Assembly: GCA_963850205.1 (NCBI GenBank)
Contig: CAWKKJ010000011.1
Span: 310,001 to 374,000 of the forward strand
Source of the DNA: JACVRW01 sp963850205
Lineage (GTDB): Bacteria > Actinomycetota > Thermoleophilia > Solirubrobacterales > Thermoleophilaceae
Direction of reading: 5' to 3'
Length of the DNA: 64,000 bases
Shown: positions 53,050 through 60,763 of the stretch, one piece after another
Position numbering within the stretch: position 1 is the stretch's first letter
How the letters are laid out: each line of letters begins with the position of its first letter
The notes under the pieces: generated by a model
Told to the model about the DNA's origin: nothing
The model's database searches: none
Seen by the model: only the letters and a program-made list of their open reading frames with translations
Translations under genes and position numbers: made by a program

Positions 53050-53098
53050 GGTGTGGCTTCCGAAACTCGCGGTATGCGCGAGTTATGGAAGCCACACC
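53050..53098. repeat. Long hairpin: 22-bp inverted repeat with 5-bp loop
   Basis: Arms at 53050-53071 and 53077-53098 (GGTGTGGCTTCC... / ...GGAAGCCACACC) pair at 20 of 22 positions. They lie between the divergent start of the DDAH-like gene and the stop of the YczE-like gene. There is no T-run on the minus strand and only TTTC on the plus strand, so this is not a standard terminator. It could be a REP-type element or a folded RNA end. Confidence 0.7.
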
Positions 53099-53183
53099 TT
53101 TCAGCAGGCGGCGTGAGTGCAACAGAAGAGCGACGGCTGTGACGGGCGTGCGACAACGCCAGTCCCCCCGGATTCTGACGTGG

Positions 53184-53804
53184 TCAGCGGGCGCCCGCAG
53201 GCTCGGCCGTGCGAGGCCGCACGCTCAGCAGCGGCAGAGCGCGCGACACACATGGGCCGATGCCGAGGGCGAACACGGCTGTGCCGATGCCGACGGTGCC
53301 CCCGAGGAGCCATCCCAGCACCAGCACCGTCACCTCGATCGCCGTGCGGCCCACCGCGATGGGCACGCCCAGGTCGGCCAGGCCGGTCATCAGGCCGTCG
53401 CGCGGCCCAGGACCCCAGCCGGCGCCGATGTAGAGGCCGCTGCCGATGGCGACGATCACGAGCGCCCCGAGCACGTACGCGGCCTGCCATCCCGGCCGGT
53501 CGGTCACGGGAATCAGCGCGACGCCCAGATCGATCACCGGGCCGACCAGCAGCGCGTTGGTGAGCGTGCCCAGCCCGGGGCGCTGATGCAGCGGAAACCA
53601 CAGGGCCAGCACCACCAGCGACGTGATGATCACCACCGTCCCCAGGCTGAGGCCGGCGTTCTCCGCCACGCCCTGCGCGAACACCGTCCAGGGATCCACC
53701 CCCAGCTCGGCCTGGACCAGCAGCGCGATTCCGAGGCCGAACAGCACGCAGCCGGCCACCAGGCGGGCGGCCCGCTCGACGGGACGATCCCAGGCGCCGC
53801 TCAC
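53184..53804 (-). CDS. YczE/YitT-like membrane protein
   Basis: From GTG 53804, a 206-residue protein has five membrane segments and the typical ELGVDPWTVFAQGVAENAGL loop, LGTLTNALLVGPVIDLG and GAGWGPGPRDGLMTGL. These match integral YczE-like proteins of unknown function. It overlaps the upstream 75-residue membrane protein by four bases, forming a coupled pair. Confidence 0.82.
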   Translation of the reverse strand: MSGAWDRPVERAARLVAGCVLFGLGIALLVQAELGVDPWTVFAQGVAENAGLSLGTVVIITSLVVLALWFPLHQRPGLGTLTNALLVGPVIDLGVALIPVTDRPGWQAAYVLGALVIVAIGSGLYIGAGWGPGPRDGLMTGLADLGVPIAVGRTAIEVTVLVLGWLLGGTVGIGTAVFALGIGPCVSRALPLLSVRPRTAEPAGAR

Positions 53805-54028
53805 GCGGCGCTGGAGGGCGCCGGCGGGGTGGTCCGGAAGCGGTTGAAGGCCACACCGGCCCAGATCAGCTCGACCACCCCGAAGGGCCAGGTGCCGGCC
53901 AGGAAGCCGTAGGCGCTCGACAAGAGACAGCCGCAGCCGAAGGCGAAGATGAAGCGGCGGCCGCGCCGCTCGAGCGCGTACATGAGCATCATGAAGGTGA
54001 CGGCCGCCGCCCCGAAGGCTGTGAGCAT
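53801..54028 (-). CDS. 75-residue membrane protein
   Basis: The product has two membrane segments (MLTAFGAAAVTFMMLMYALE; IFAFGCGCLLSSAYGFLAGT) and a C-terminal WPFGVVELIWAGVAFNRFR, a pattern seen in small actinobacterial membrane proteins. No function is known. It is translationally coupled to the YczE-like gene. Confidence 0.65.
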   Translation of the reverse strand: MLTAFGAAAVTFMMLMYALERRGRRFIFAFGCGCLLSSAYGFLAGTWPFGVVELIWAGVAFNRFRTTPPAPSSAA

Positions 54029-54049
54029 GCGGCCAGTGTGACGGGCGGG

Positions 54050-54262
54050 CTACGAGCGCTTCTTCAGCGCGCCCGGCTTGTGCACCGCGGTGCCGCCCGA
54101 CTTCTCCGACTTGACCAGGTACTGCGGCTCGTCCTTCGAGGCCTTCACCTTGCGGCCGCCCGCCTCGGTGTCCGAGGTGATCTTCCGCTCCACCGTCCCC
54201 ACGGCCGTGCCGCCGTGGCTCTTCCACTCGACCCTGTCGCCCTTCTTGAACTCCTTGGCCAT
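54050..54262 (-). CDS. DUF2945 (HVA1/Tudor-like) small protein
   Basis: The 70-residue basic protein matches DUF2945: FKKGDRVEWKSHGGTAVGTV, VKASKDEPQYLVKSEKSGG and TAVHKPGALKKRS. It has a small beta-barrel fold related to hypervirulence-associated proteins; the role is unknown. It lies 21 nt upstream of the membrane-protein pair. Confidence 0.85.
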   Translation of the reverse strand: MAKEFKKGDRVEWKSHGGTAVGTVERKITSDTEAGGRKVKASKDEPQYLVKSEKSGGTAVHKPGALKKRS

Positions 54263-54282
54263 CCGCCCTCCTCCGGTGTCCT

Positions 54283-54357
54283 GAAAGCGACCTACCCGCC
54301 GGGGGCGGGCAGGACGCAGGCCAGACTGGAATGGCGCCGAGGCGCGGTCGGTCAGGA
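54283..54357. repeat. 75-bp direct repeat, copy 1
   Basis: This 75-bp stretch appears identically at 56255-56329. It contains two inverted repeats (CCTACCCGCC / GGCGGGCAGG-type and GCGCC-GA-GGCGC). It ends five bases beyond the 3' end of the minus-strand GPP34 gene, so it probably acts as a 3' end or terminator for that gene. Confidence 0.85.
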
Positions 54358-54362
54358 ATCAG

Positions 54363-55133
54363 TCAGTTGCTTCCACCATCCCCGCCGCCACCGTCCCCTC
54401 CTGAGCCTGCATCCGCCGTCGCGGTGATCAGGTCGCCAAGACCGTCGCAGAAGTCGCCGAGACCCTCCCAGAAGCCGTCCTCCGCGGAAGCGTCGCCGGT
54501 CTGCTTGAGCACCGGCTGGAGCTGCTTGAAGGCTTTGGGGAGATCCTTGGCCGCCGCCAGGGCGGCCTTGCGCTGATGCTTCTCCACCAGCAGCTTCGTC
54601 AGGCCGGATACGTGGGCGAGCGAGGCGAGCGCCATCGACCGCGGACGCATCGGCGCCCGATGCAGCAACGTCGAACGAACCTCGGCTCGGAGCGCGGGTG
54701 CGCGGTCCGCGGGTCGAGGCCGGTACCGCTTCACCGTGCGCGGCAGCAAACGGGCCTCTTCTCGCTCCAGCTCCAGCACGCCGGCGTCGAGCAGCCAGTC
54801 TCGGTGCTGTTCGAGCGCGCCGGGACGCCTGACAATCCAGTCCTTTGCCGAGCGCTGGCGCTCCCTCATGGCGATCTGGTGGAGCACGTCGTCGAGCAGT
54901 GGATCGCCCACGGGTGTCGGGTCGGTGGTCTCGACGAGGGTACGCCGGAGGCCGAACCTCCGGACCTGTGCGGTCCGGATACGCCCGGCCAGCAGGAACT
55001 CCGCCAGCTCGCCGCCGGCAACTCCGGCGTTGATCCTCTGACCCGCAGCTTTTCCCTGACCCGCGTAGTAGGAGAGAACGACGAGCTGCGCGGGAAGAGA
55101 CAGGTCGGTCGGGGTGTCAGCGAGGTACGACAC
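54363..55133 (-). CDS. GPP34 family protein (Golgi phosphoprotein 3-like)
   Basis: The 256-residue protein has LPAQLVVLSYYAGQGKAAG and GVAGGELAEFLLAGRI near the start, matching the GPP34/GOLPH3 fold seen widely in actinobacteria. DVLHQIAMRERQRSAKDWIV and LEREEARLLPRTVKRYRPRP follow. In bacteria its function is unknown; phosphoinositide-type lipid binding is known only for eukaryotic relatives. The tail is Gly/Asp-rich. A CRP-like palindrome lies 113 bp upstream. The 3' end borders the 75-bp repeat. Confidence 0.85.
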   Translation of the reverse strand: MSYLADTPTDLSLPAQLVVLSYYAGQGKAAGQRINAGVAGGELAEFLLAGRIRTAQVRRFGLRRTLVETTDPTPVGDPLLDDVLHQIAMRERQRSAKDWIVRRPGALEQHRDWLLDAGVLELEREEARLLPRTVKRYRPRPADRAPALRAEVRSTLLHRAPMRPRSMALASLAHVSGLTKLLVEKHQRKAALAAAKDLPKAFKQLQPVLKQTGDASAEDGFWEGLGDFCDGLGDLITATADAGSGGDGGGGDGGSN

Positions 55134-55245
55134 AGGTGATCCTCCGGGTCAGAAGGCGAGTCAGCGGCGGTGAGGAGCGGGTTAGTTGGGTTGTGCTGCG
55201 CTCCTGGCTTCACTGTACGCCCGCCGAGAGCACCCGGCGCGAACG

Positions 55246-55261
55246 TGTGACGAACGTCACA
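55246..55261. promoter_or_regulatory. CRP/GlxR-like palindrome upstream of GPP34 gene
   Basis: TGTGACGAACGTCACA has perfect 6-bp arms and fits the TGTGA-N6-TCACA consensus exactly. It is the best site of its kind in the window. A weaker sequence sharing GTGACGAACG lies at 56125-56140, upstream of the 56114 start. Binding by a CRP-family protein is inferred. Confidence 0.6.
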
Positions 55262-55265
55262 AATC

Positions 55266-56114
55266 CTAGAACGGGCGGTACGGCCTGTCTGACACCTCCA
55301 GCCGCTGACGCGGCTCATACCAGATCCACTCGTAGTGGCGGTCGTACCGCACCCGGGACCGCTCGACCGCCTCTGGGCCACCGGTGATGCGGAACGGCTC
55401 GCCGTTGTTGTCGATCGTCACCTTGCGCTCTTCTCCGTCGATCACGGCGGTCGCGTCGATCTCCCACTCGACATAGTCCCGGCTCGCCAGGCCCACCACC
55501 TGGACCGGCTGCAGCTCCGTCTTCTTCAGGGAGACGATGCCGCCGCCGCCGAAGTAGGGCCCGCCCAGGGGGGCGTACAGATCCTCCACCTTGCGGGCGA
55601 CCGGGCTGTTCTCGTCCAGGTTGAACCCGACGCCGATCGCGTCCATCGCTCCGGCCGACTGGCAGCCGATGTGAGCGCCCGTCAGGATGGGCTCCCGCTT
55701 GAGGATCCGGGCCCGCATGTCGACGATGGCGACCTCGCGGTGCGTCCGCCCCTCTAGAACCATGCTGTGGATGGATCGTCGGATGTCGACCGCGCCCGCG
55801 TTCTTCGCCGCTCGGAACAGGGAGTCGCAGTCCTTCGCCCTGCGGAGCCGGCCATCGAGCCCCGCCGGTGACCGGGCCGCGACGCGAAAGCCGTCGCTGC
55901 CGCCCTGGGGGTCCTCGCGCACGCTGATGCCGATCGGCTCGCCGCCGGCGACCTTCTCCTCGATGTCCGGGCCGATGGCGTTGACCACGTAGCTCCCTAT
56001 TGCCCCGAGCACGCCGAAGGCCGCGAGCGTCCCGACCGCCGCCTTCCAGTAGCGACGCCACCGCGGCGGTGGCGGCTCCGGACTGGTGTCTTCAGGAGGA
56101 CCGCGAGATTCCAA
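55266..56114 (-). CDS. Membrane-anchored protein of unknown function
   Basis: The 282-residue product has a Pro-rich cytosolic head (PPEDTSPEPPPPRWRRYWKA), one membrane helix (VGTLAAFGVLGAIGSYVVNA, about 28-47) and an extracytoplasmic beta-rich domain with CDSLFRAAKNAGAVDIRRS, LTGAHIGCQSAGAMDAIGVG and EWEIDATAVIDGEERKVTID. The two Cys could be disulfide-bonded. No family is recognised. It is upstream of GPP34 on the same strand, 132 nt apart. Confidence 0.7.
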   Translation of the reverse strand: MESRGPPEDTSPEPPPPRWRRYWKAAVGTLAAFGVLGAIGSYVVNAIGPDIEEKVAGGEPIGISVREDPQGGSDGFRVAARSPAGLDGRLRRAKDCDSLFRAAKNAGAVDIRRSIHSMVLEGRTHREVAIVDMRARILKREPILTGAHIGCQSAGAMDAIGVGFNLDENSPVARKVEDLYAPLGGPYFGGGGIVSLKKTELQPVQVVGLASRDYVEWEIDATAVIDGEERKVTIDNNGEPFRITGGPEAVERSRVRYDRHYEWIWYEPRQRLEVSDRPYRPF

Positions 56115-56254
56115 CGGGGCTCATTCGTGACGAACGCAACCTGCGATCTCGGCTCTAGCATGGCCCGCCGCTCCACGTGCGTCAAGGTACCGGGGACGCG
56201 GGCGCTACCGGGCTCGCCTCCATTACGACTGAGACCGGGCGCCGCCTGGGTCCA

Positions 56255-56329
56255 GAAAGCGACCTACCCGCCGGGGGCGGGCAGGACGCAGGCCAGACTG
56301 GAATGGCGCCGAGGCGCGGTCGGTCAGGA
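56255..56329. repeat. 75-bp direct repeat, copy 2
   Basis: Identical to 54283-54357. It overlaps the last bases and stop codon (56324-56326) of the minus-strand ferritin-like gene, so part of it is coding here and not in copy 1. The internal hairpins are preserved, which fits a duplicated 3' end. Confidence 0.85.
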
Positions 56330-56962
56330 CTTGACGAACGGCTGTACCGCGTCGAGGACCGCCTGCATGTCGAGCGCCGGGTCGAAGGCGCCCTCGGCCG
56401 GCTGCTTGCCGTTCAGGAGCCGGATCGCGGCCGCGTGGCGAGCCTCGATCTGGACGATGCTGCCGGCCGCGCCCAGCACCTCCGGGGACATGATCTGGGG
56501 CGCGGCGCCGTTGTAGGCGCTCACCCCCGTGTCCTCGAGGGTCTGGGCGAGCTTGAGGAAGCTCTTCTGGTTCTTGTAGGCGTTGCCGAAGTCGACGCCC
56601 GGCGCCTTCACCGGCGTGCCTCCGAGCTCCTTGATCGTCCCGGTCAGCGCCGTGACGTGCTCGTTCTCGTTGTCGCGGATCTCCTTGGCCAGCGACCTGA
56701 CGTTGCGCTGAAGACCCGGGACACGCTTGAGTCCCTGCTCGTAGAACGCCGCCTCGAGGTACTCGAGCGTCAGCGCGAAGTTCAGGATCTCGAGGTCGCC
56801 GCCGCCCTCCTGGGCGAGGGCCTCGCGGACGTAGGGGCCCACGGCGCTCAGGCCGTAGACCGCTCCGGCGGCCACGGCGCCGCGCACCATGAACGCCTGG
56901 CGGGTCACGCCCTGGACGTCGATGGCCGCCAGCTCCGGGGCGGGATTGTGCTGTGTGGACAT
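56324..56962 (-). CDS. Ferritin-like domain protein (Ferritin_2), exported
   Basis: The 212-residue protein has an N-terminal Tat-like segment (VTRQAFMVRGAVAAGAVYGL) and the ferritin-like helices LTLEYLEAAFYEQGL, IRDNENEHVTALTG, KLAQTLEDTGVSAYNG and QIEARHAAAIRLLNG. It would bind metal outside the membrane; the exact role is unknown. It lies 23 nt downstream of another ferritin-like gene and near tatA-tatC. Its stop lies inside the duplicated 75-bp element. Confidence 0.85.
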   Translation of the reverse strand: MSTQHNPAPELAAIDVQGVTRQAFMVRGAVAAGAVYGLSAVGPYVREALAQEGGGDLEILNFALTLEYLEAAFYEQGLKRVPGLQRNVRSLAKEIRDNENEHVTALTGTIKELGGTPVKAPGVDFGNAYKNQKSFLKLAQTLEDTGVSAYNGAAPQIMSPEVLGAAGSIVQIEARHAAAIRLLNGKQPAEGAFDPALDMQAVLDAVQPFVKS

Positions 56963-56985
56963 GTGCGAGATCTCCTTTTGCTGCT

Positions 56986-57672
56986 CTAGGCCAGGAACGG
57001 CTTGACCTGCGGAAGCACTTCCTCCATGGAGGCCGGCTTCGCGAAGGCGCCGTCGGGAACGATGGTCTTGCCCACCACGGTGTTCAGCGCGGCGGCGTGC
57101 CGGGCCTCGACGCTGTGGATGGACAGGGCGGCGGCCAGGATCTCCTTGGACCGGATCCGGCCCGCCTGGCCGAGGTAGGCCGCCGCGCCGAGGTTCTCCA
57201 CCGCGGCCGCGGTCTCGAGCACCTTCTTCTGCCCGCCCTCGAGGACGGCGTCGAAGGTGGTCTTCGGCCGCTTGGGCGTGCCGCCCAGGTCCTTGACCAC
57301 GCCCATCAGCGTGTCGACGTGGGCCTGCTCGGCGTCGCGGATCAGCCTGGCGGTCTCGCCCAGCGGCGGTCCTTGACCACGCCGGAGTCGATGACGGCGT
57401 TGTAGAAGTCCGTCTCGAGGTGCTCCAGGGTGAGGGCGTACTGGACGATCGCCAGGTCGTCGCCGCCGGGCTTGTTCATCTCCTTGGTGGCCTGGCTCGT
57501 CGGCCGCGGTGCTCTCCTCGTCGCCGCCGCCGCAGGCGGCCAGGAAGACCGCGAACGCCGAGGCGGCGCCGGCGCCGCCGACCAGCTTGAGGAAGGACTT
57601 GCGCGACGAGTCGTCCTGCGCAACCTCGCGCAGCGCGCTCTGCGGGGTATCCCGCTCGGTGGTGCTGTTCAT
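56986..57672 (-). CDS. Ferritin-like Tat lipoprotein, with two compensating frameshifts
   Basis: The frame from ATG 57672 starts with a Tat-like/lipoprotein signal (SRKSFLKLVGGAGAAS ... FLAACGGG), with a lipobox Cys. Between about 57494 and 57365 the true sequence is in another frame (MNKPGGDDLAIVQYALTLEH, ETDFYNAVIDSG). The original frame then resumes with AEQAHVDTLMGVVKDLGG, ETAAAVENLGAAAYLGQ and SVEARHAAALNTVVG. Two indels of opposite sign keep the ends in frame, so an automatic call gives a full-length protein with about 43 wrong residues in the middle. Function as for its neighbour. Confidence 0.8.
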   Translation of the reverse strand: MNSTTERDTPQSALREVAQDDSSRKSFLKLVGGAGAASAFAVFLAACGGGDEESTAADEPGHQGDEQARRRRPGDRPVRPHPGAPRDGLLQRRHRLRRGQGPPLGETARLIRDAEQAHVDTLMGVVKDLGGTPKRPKTTFDAVLEGGQKKVLETAAAVENLGAAAYLGQAGRIRSKEILAAALSIHSVEARHAAALNTVVGKTIVPDGAFAKPASMEEVLPQVKPFLA

Positions 57673-57835
57673 GGGGGCTCTCCCTGCCGCCGGCGTGAGG
57701 GTTGGCCGGCTTCGAGTTTTCGTTCTCCGCCGGCTCGTCCGCCGGCACTGTCCCCCTTATGCAGCTTCCGGCCGGAAACGGATCACTTTGGCCGTGGAGT
57801 GATCCGTCCCGGCCACCGGTCGCGAAGAGACGGGT

Positions 57836-58030
57836 ATGCCAAGCATCGGACCAATGGAACTGATCATCGTCCTCGCCCTCGCGCTGCTGATCCTCGGGCC
57901 CAAGCGCCTGCCGGATGCCGGCCGCTCGCTGGGCCGCGGAATGCGGGAGTTCAAGGACTCCATCACCGGACGCGACCCGCGTCCCGAGGAGCTGGCGGAC
58001 GGCGAGGCCGTGCCGGCTCGCAAGTCCTAG
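57836..58030 (+). CDS. tatA: Sec-independent translocase TatA
   Basis: The 64-residue protein has the TatA layout: one N-terminal membrane helix (MELIIVLALALLILGPKRLP), the GPKRLPDAGRSLGRGMREFK amphipathic helix and a charged tail. It forms the pore component of Tat export of folded proteins. It is followed by tatC 21 nt later and is divergent from the ferritin-like Tat substrates. Confidence 0.93.
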   Translation: MPSIGPMELIIVLALALLILGPKRLPDAGRSLGRGMREFKDSITGRDPRPEELADGEAVPARKS

Positions 58031-58051
58031 CCCTCGTCTCCAGTAACGCTC

Positions 58052-58812
58052 GTGCCACGCCGGGTTCGCCCCGTCGATCACGACGATCGCCTGTCGATCG
58101 TCGAGCACCTCGATGAGCTGCGCTGGCGGCTGATCGTCTGCGCGGCCGCCTTCGGCGTCGCGTGGGCGCTCACCGGCTGGCAGAACCACCTGGTGCTGGA
58201 GATCGTCAACGCGCCGCTGCCGGACGGCATCGAGCCCATCACCCTCGGGCCGGCCGAGGCCTTCTACAGCACGCTGATCAACGCGGCCTACGCCGCGCTG
58301 CTGATCTAGCGCTGCCGGTGATCCTCTACCAGCTCTACGCCTTCCTCCTGCCGGCCTTCAGCCCGTCGGAGGCCCGGGTGGCCCGGCCCCTGCTCATGCT
58401 GGTGCCGGTGCTGTTCATCGCCGGGGTGGTCTTCTGCTACTTCGTGGTGCTCACGCCGGCGCTGGACTTCCTGCTGACCTTCAACGCCGACGAGTTCAAC
58501 ACGCAGGTCCGCGCGCGCGACTACTACTCGTTCGTGACCCTGCTGATGCTGGCGATGGGCATCGGCTTTCAGATCCCGGTCGGCGTCATCGCGGCCTGCC
58601 GGCTCGGGGTGACCAGCCCCGAGGCGCTGCGGAAGAACCGGCGCTACGCCATCGTGGTCATCGCGGTGCTGGCCGCGCTGCTGCCCACGATCGACCCGCT
58701 CACGCTGCTGCTCGAGATGGTGCCGCTGATCGCGCTGTACGAGCTGAGCATCCGGCTGGCCTCGGTCTTCGGCCGGCGCGCGGCCGAGGGCGCGGACGCC
58801 GTGGCCGTCTAG
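58052..58812 (+). CDS. tatC: Sec-independent translocase TatC, split at 58308
   Basis: From GTG 58052: SIVEHLDELRWRLIVCAAAF (the TatC N-terminal signature), GPAEAFYSTLINAAYAALLI, then an in-frame TAG at 58307-58309. In a second frame the sequence goes on directly with LPVILYQLYAFLLPAFSPSE, FNADEFNTQVRARDYYSFVT, GIGFQIPVGVIAACRLGV and RRYAIVVIAVLAALLPTIDP to 58812. One missing base at 58306-58310 restores a complete six-helix TatC of about 253 residues. Since TatC is needed for Tat export, a sequencing indel is likelier than real loss, unless another copy exists. Confidence 0.85.
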
Positions 58813-59006
58813 TGCCCGGGTCCCGAGCCGTTCCCGTTGGCCTGCGCGACTTCCTCCATGCGCTCGTGCCGGTCCTGGCCGAGCGCCGACCGCGGTGATC
58901 CGGCGATGCGCGCGAGGTGGAAGCGCCGCACCGGGCGCACTGGTCCGTTGGTGCGGTCCGAGGAGTCCGGGATGAGGGCGTAGCGCCTGATCGGCTTGGA
59001 CACCAT
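58809..59006 (-). CDS. Small basic protein of unknown function
   Basis: From the ATG at 59006 a 65-residue basic protein reads MVSKPIRRYALIPDSSD, GPVRPVRRFHLARIAGSPRS and ends GNGSGPGH. It has no membrane segment and no recognised domain. The 4-bp overlap with tatC on the other strand and the palindrome just upstream of the start support a real gene, weakly. Confidence 0.45.
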   Translation of the reverse strand: MVSKPIRRYALIPDSSDRTNGPVRPVRRFHLARIAGSPRSALGQDRHERMEEVAQANGNGSGPGH

Positions 59007-59020
59007 GCGCCGGGATACTC

Positions 59021-59048
59021 GTCCATTGCAGGGATTAAGGCAATGGAC
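59021..59048. promoter_or_regulatory. 9-bp inverted repeat, candidate operator
   Basis: GTCCATTGC and GCAATGGAC are perfect inverted arms separated by 10 bp, beginning 14 bp upstream of the start of the small basic protein. The symmetry and position suggest a repressor site. It lacks a T-run, and DUF2000 ends at 59107 on the same strand, so a transcription stop is less likely. Confidence 0.5.
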
Positions 59049-59106
59049 GCTGGTCCAAAGATCGAGGCCTCGGACTGTACGACGGGTCGAGGTCCCCGAA
59101 CGGCGC

Positions 59107-59529
59107 TCAGGGGTGCCGCTTGACCCCGCGCAGGATCGCGTCCGCGGTCTTCTGGGCGGCCCGAAGGCCGACGCCCACAAGGTCGAGCGCGTCCGTGCCC
59201 ACCGCCGCCACGGCCGCGCGGTTGGCCTCGTCGTCGCCGGTTGAGAACAGCTCGCCGGTGTAGAGCGCGAAGGCCACCTCGCGCTCACGGGCGCGGCGCG
59301 CGACGGTGCTCAGCCTGTCGGAGGAGGCCTCGAAGATCAGGACGGGCTGGCGCAACATCGGCAGATAGCCCACGCCGTCGGCGTCACGGTAGGGCTCGCC
59401 CACGGCGTCAGCGCCCGCCTCGGCGGTGATCGCGCTCATCAGGAACGCGGTGACGTTCAGTCGTTGCCAGGCGGCGAGGTCGTCCCGCACCACGACGGCA
59501 ACCTTGGTGTCGAAGTCGCCTACGGCCAC
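59107..59529 (-). CDS. DUF2000 family protein
   Basis: From GTG 59529 a 140-residue protein matches DUF2000: DFDTKVAVVVRDDLAAWQRL, NVTAFLMSAITAEAG and PMLRQPVLIFEASSD, then REVAFALYTGELFST. The family has a peptidyl-tRNA hydrolase-like fold and no known function. Its start overlaps the epimerase stop by 10 bases, making it the last gene of the SAM-riboswitch operon. Confidence 0.8.
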   Translation of the reverse strand: MAVGDFDTKVAVVVRDDLAAWQRLNVTAFLMSAITAEAGADAVGEPYRDADGVGYLPMLRQPVLIFEASSDRLSTVARRAREREVAFALYTGELFSTGDDEANRAAVAAVGTDALDLVGVGLRAAQKTADAILRGVKRHP

Positions 59530-60479
59530 GCCGCCTTGTACCACTCCCAGGTCGCGGCCAGCCCCCGGTCGAGCCCCCACCGCGGTGCCCAGCCGAGCTG
59601 GTCGCGCAGCGCGCTCGCGTCGAGGAACTGGCGGTCGATCTCGCCCCGCGGGGTGCCCTCACCCCGCACGTCGGGCTCGAGGTCGAGGCCGGCGAGGCCG
59701 ATCAGGCGGCGCACCACGTCGATCACCGCAACGGGCTCGCCCCAGCCGGCGTTCCAGGCCCGCCCGTGGAGGTCCGGGCGGTCGAGCGAGGCCGCGATGG
59801 CCAGGTAGGCCTCCACCGCATCGTCGATGTAGAGGTAGTCGCGCTCGGGGCTGCCGTCGGAGCGGACCACGGGCCGGTCGCCGCGGACCAGCGCCCGGGC
59901 CGTGTCGGGGATCAGGCGCGACCAGTTGAGGTCGCCGGGCCCGTAGACGTTGGCGAAGCGGGCCACCGCCACCGGCAGGTCGAAGCCGGCGGCATACGAG
60001 CGGGCGATCAGGTCGGCGCACGCCTTCGACACGTCGTAGGGAAAGGCGGCCCTCAGGGCGAAGTCCTCGCGGTAGGGCAGCTCGTCGTGGGCGCCGTAGG
60101 CCTTGTCGGAGGACGCCACGACGATCCGGTCGATGGCGCCCCCCTGCGGTCCGGCAGGCCTCCAGGAGGTTGTAGGTCCCGCGCACGTTGGCCTCGAAGG
60201 TCGACAGCGGCGAGCGGTTGGCCGTCCCGACGATGGTCTGGGCGCCGAGGTGGAACACGCCGGTCACGTCGTGCTCAGCCACGACCCGCACGCAGCGAGG
60301 CCTGGTCGGCCAGGTCGGCGAGCGCGATTACGCAGCGCTCTCCGATGCCCTCCGTGGCAAAGCGCGATTCGGGGTCCACGTCGCGCCGCAGCGCAACGAC
60401 CCGCTCCCCGTCGTCCAGCAGCCGCTCGGCGAGCGCGGAGCCGATGAAGCCCTGCGCCCCTGTGACGAGGACGCTCAGC
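59520..60479 (-). CDS. NAD-dependent epimerase/dehydratase, split by two frameshifts
   Basis: Three frames together make one extended SDR: first LVTGAQGFIGSALAERLLDD (NAD motif) and IALADLADQASL, then after about 60292 VFHLGAQTIVGTANRSPLST and NVRGTYNLLEACR, then after about 60141 VASSDKAYGAHDELPYRED, YDVSKACADLIARSY (catalytic YxxxK) and VARFANVYGPGD to the stop at 59520. One extra G near 60292 and one in a six-base run at 60139-60144 explain both breaks. It is a sugar-nucleotide epimerase by type. No good start codon is visible; it probably begins within the end of the MoaD-like gene. Confidence 0.78.
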
Positions 60480-60750
60480 CGCCCGCGACGGCGGGGAGGA
60501 TCGTGACCTCGTCGCCGTCCTCGACGGAGGTGTCGAGCCCGTCGAGGAAGCGGATGTCCTCACCGCCCACGTACACGTTCACGAAGCGGCGCAGGTCGCC
60601 GTCCACGGCGATGCGGTCGCGGAGCCCGTCGTAGCGGTCGTAGAGCCCGTCGAGCACCTCCCCCACCGTGCCCGCGCCGTCGACGGCGGTCTCCGTGTCG
60701 CCGCCGGTCACGCTCCGCAGCTGGGTGGGGATCTTGACCGTTATCGCCAT
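60475..60750 (-). CDS. MoaD/ThiS-like sulfur carrier protein
   Basis: The 91-residue beta-grasp protein reads ITVKIPTQLRSVTGGDTETA, VNVYVGGEDIRFLDGLDTSV and ends TILPAVAGG. The terminal Gly-Gly is where sulfur carriers are adenylated and thiocarboxylated. It follows the thrC-like gene by 13 nt, within the SAM-riboswitch operon. CysO of mycobacteria is the known model of such a carrier that feeds sulfur to a PLP-dependent synthase. Here a role in sulfur amino-acid synthesis is inferred rather than molybdopterin synthesis, as no moa genes are near. Confidence 0.85.
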   Translation of the reverse strand: MAITVKIPTQLRSVTGGDTETAVDGAGTVGEVLDGLYDRYDGLRDRIAVDGDLRRFVNVYVGGEDIRFLDGLDTSVEDGDEVTILPAVAGG

Positions 60751-60763
60751 CGGGTCCGGCAGC

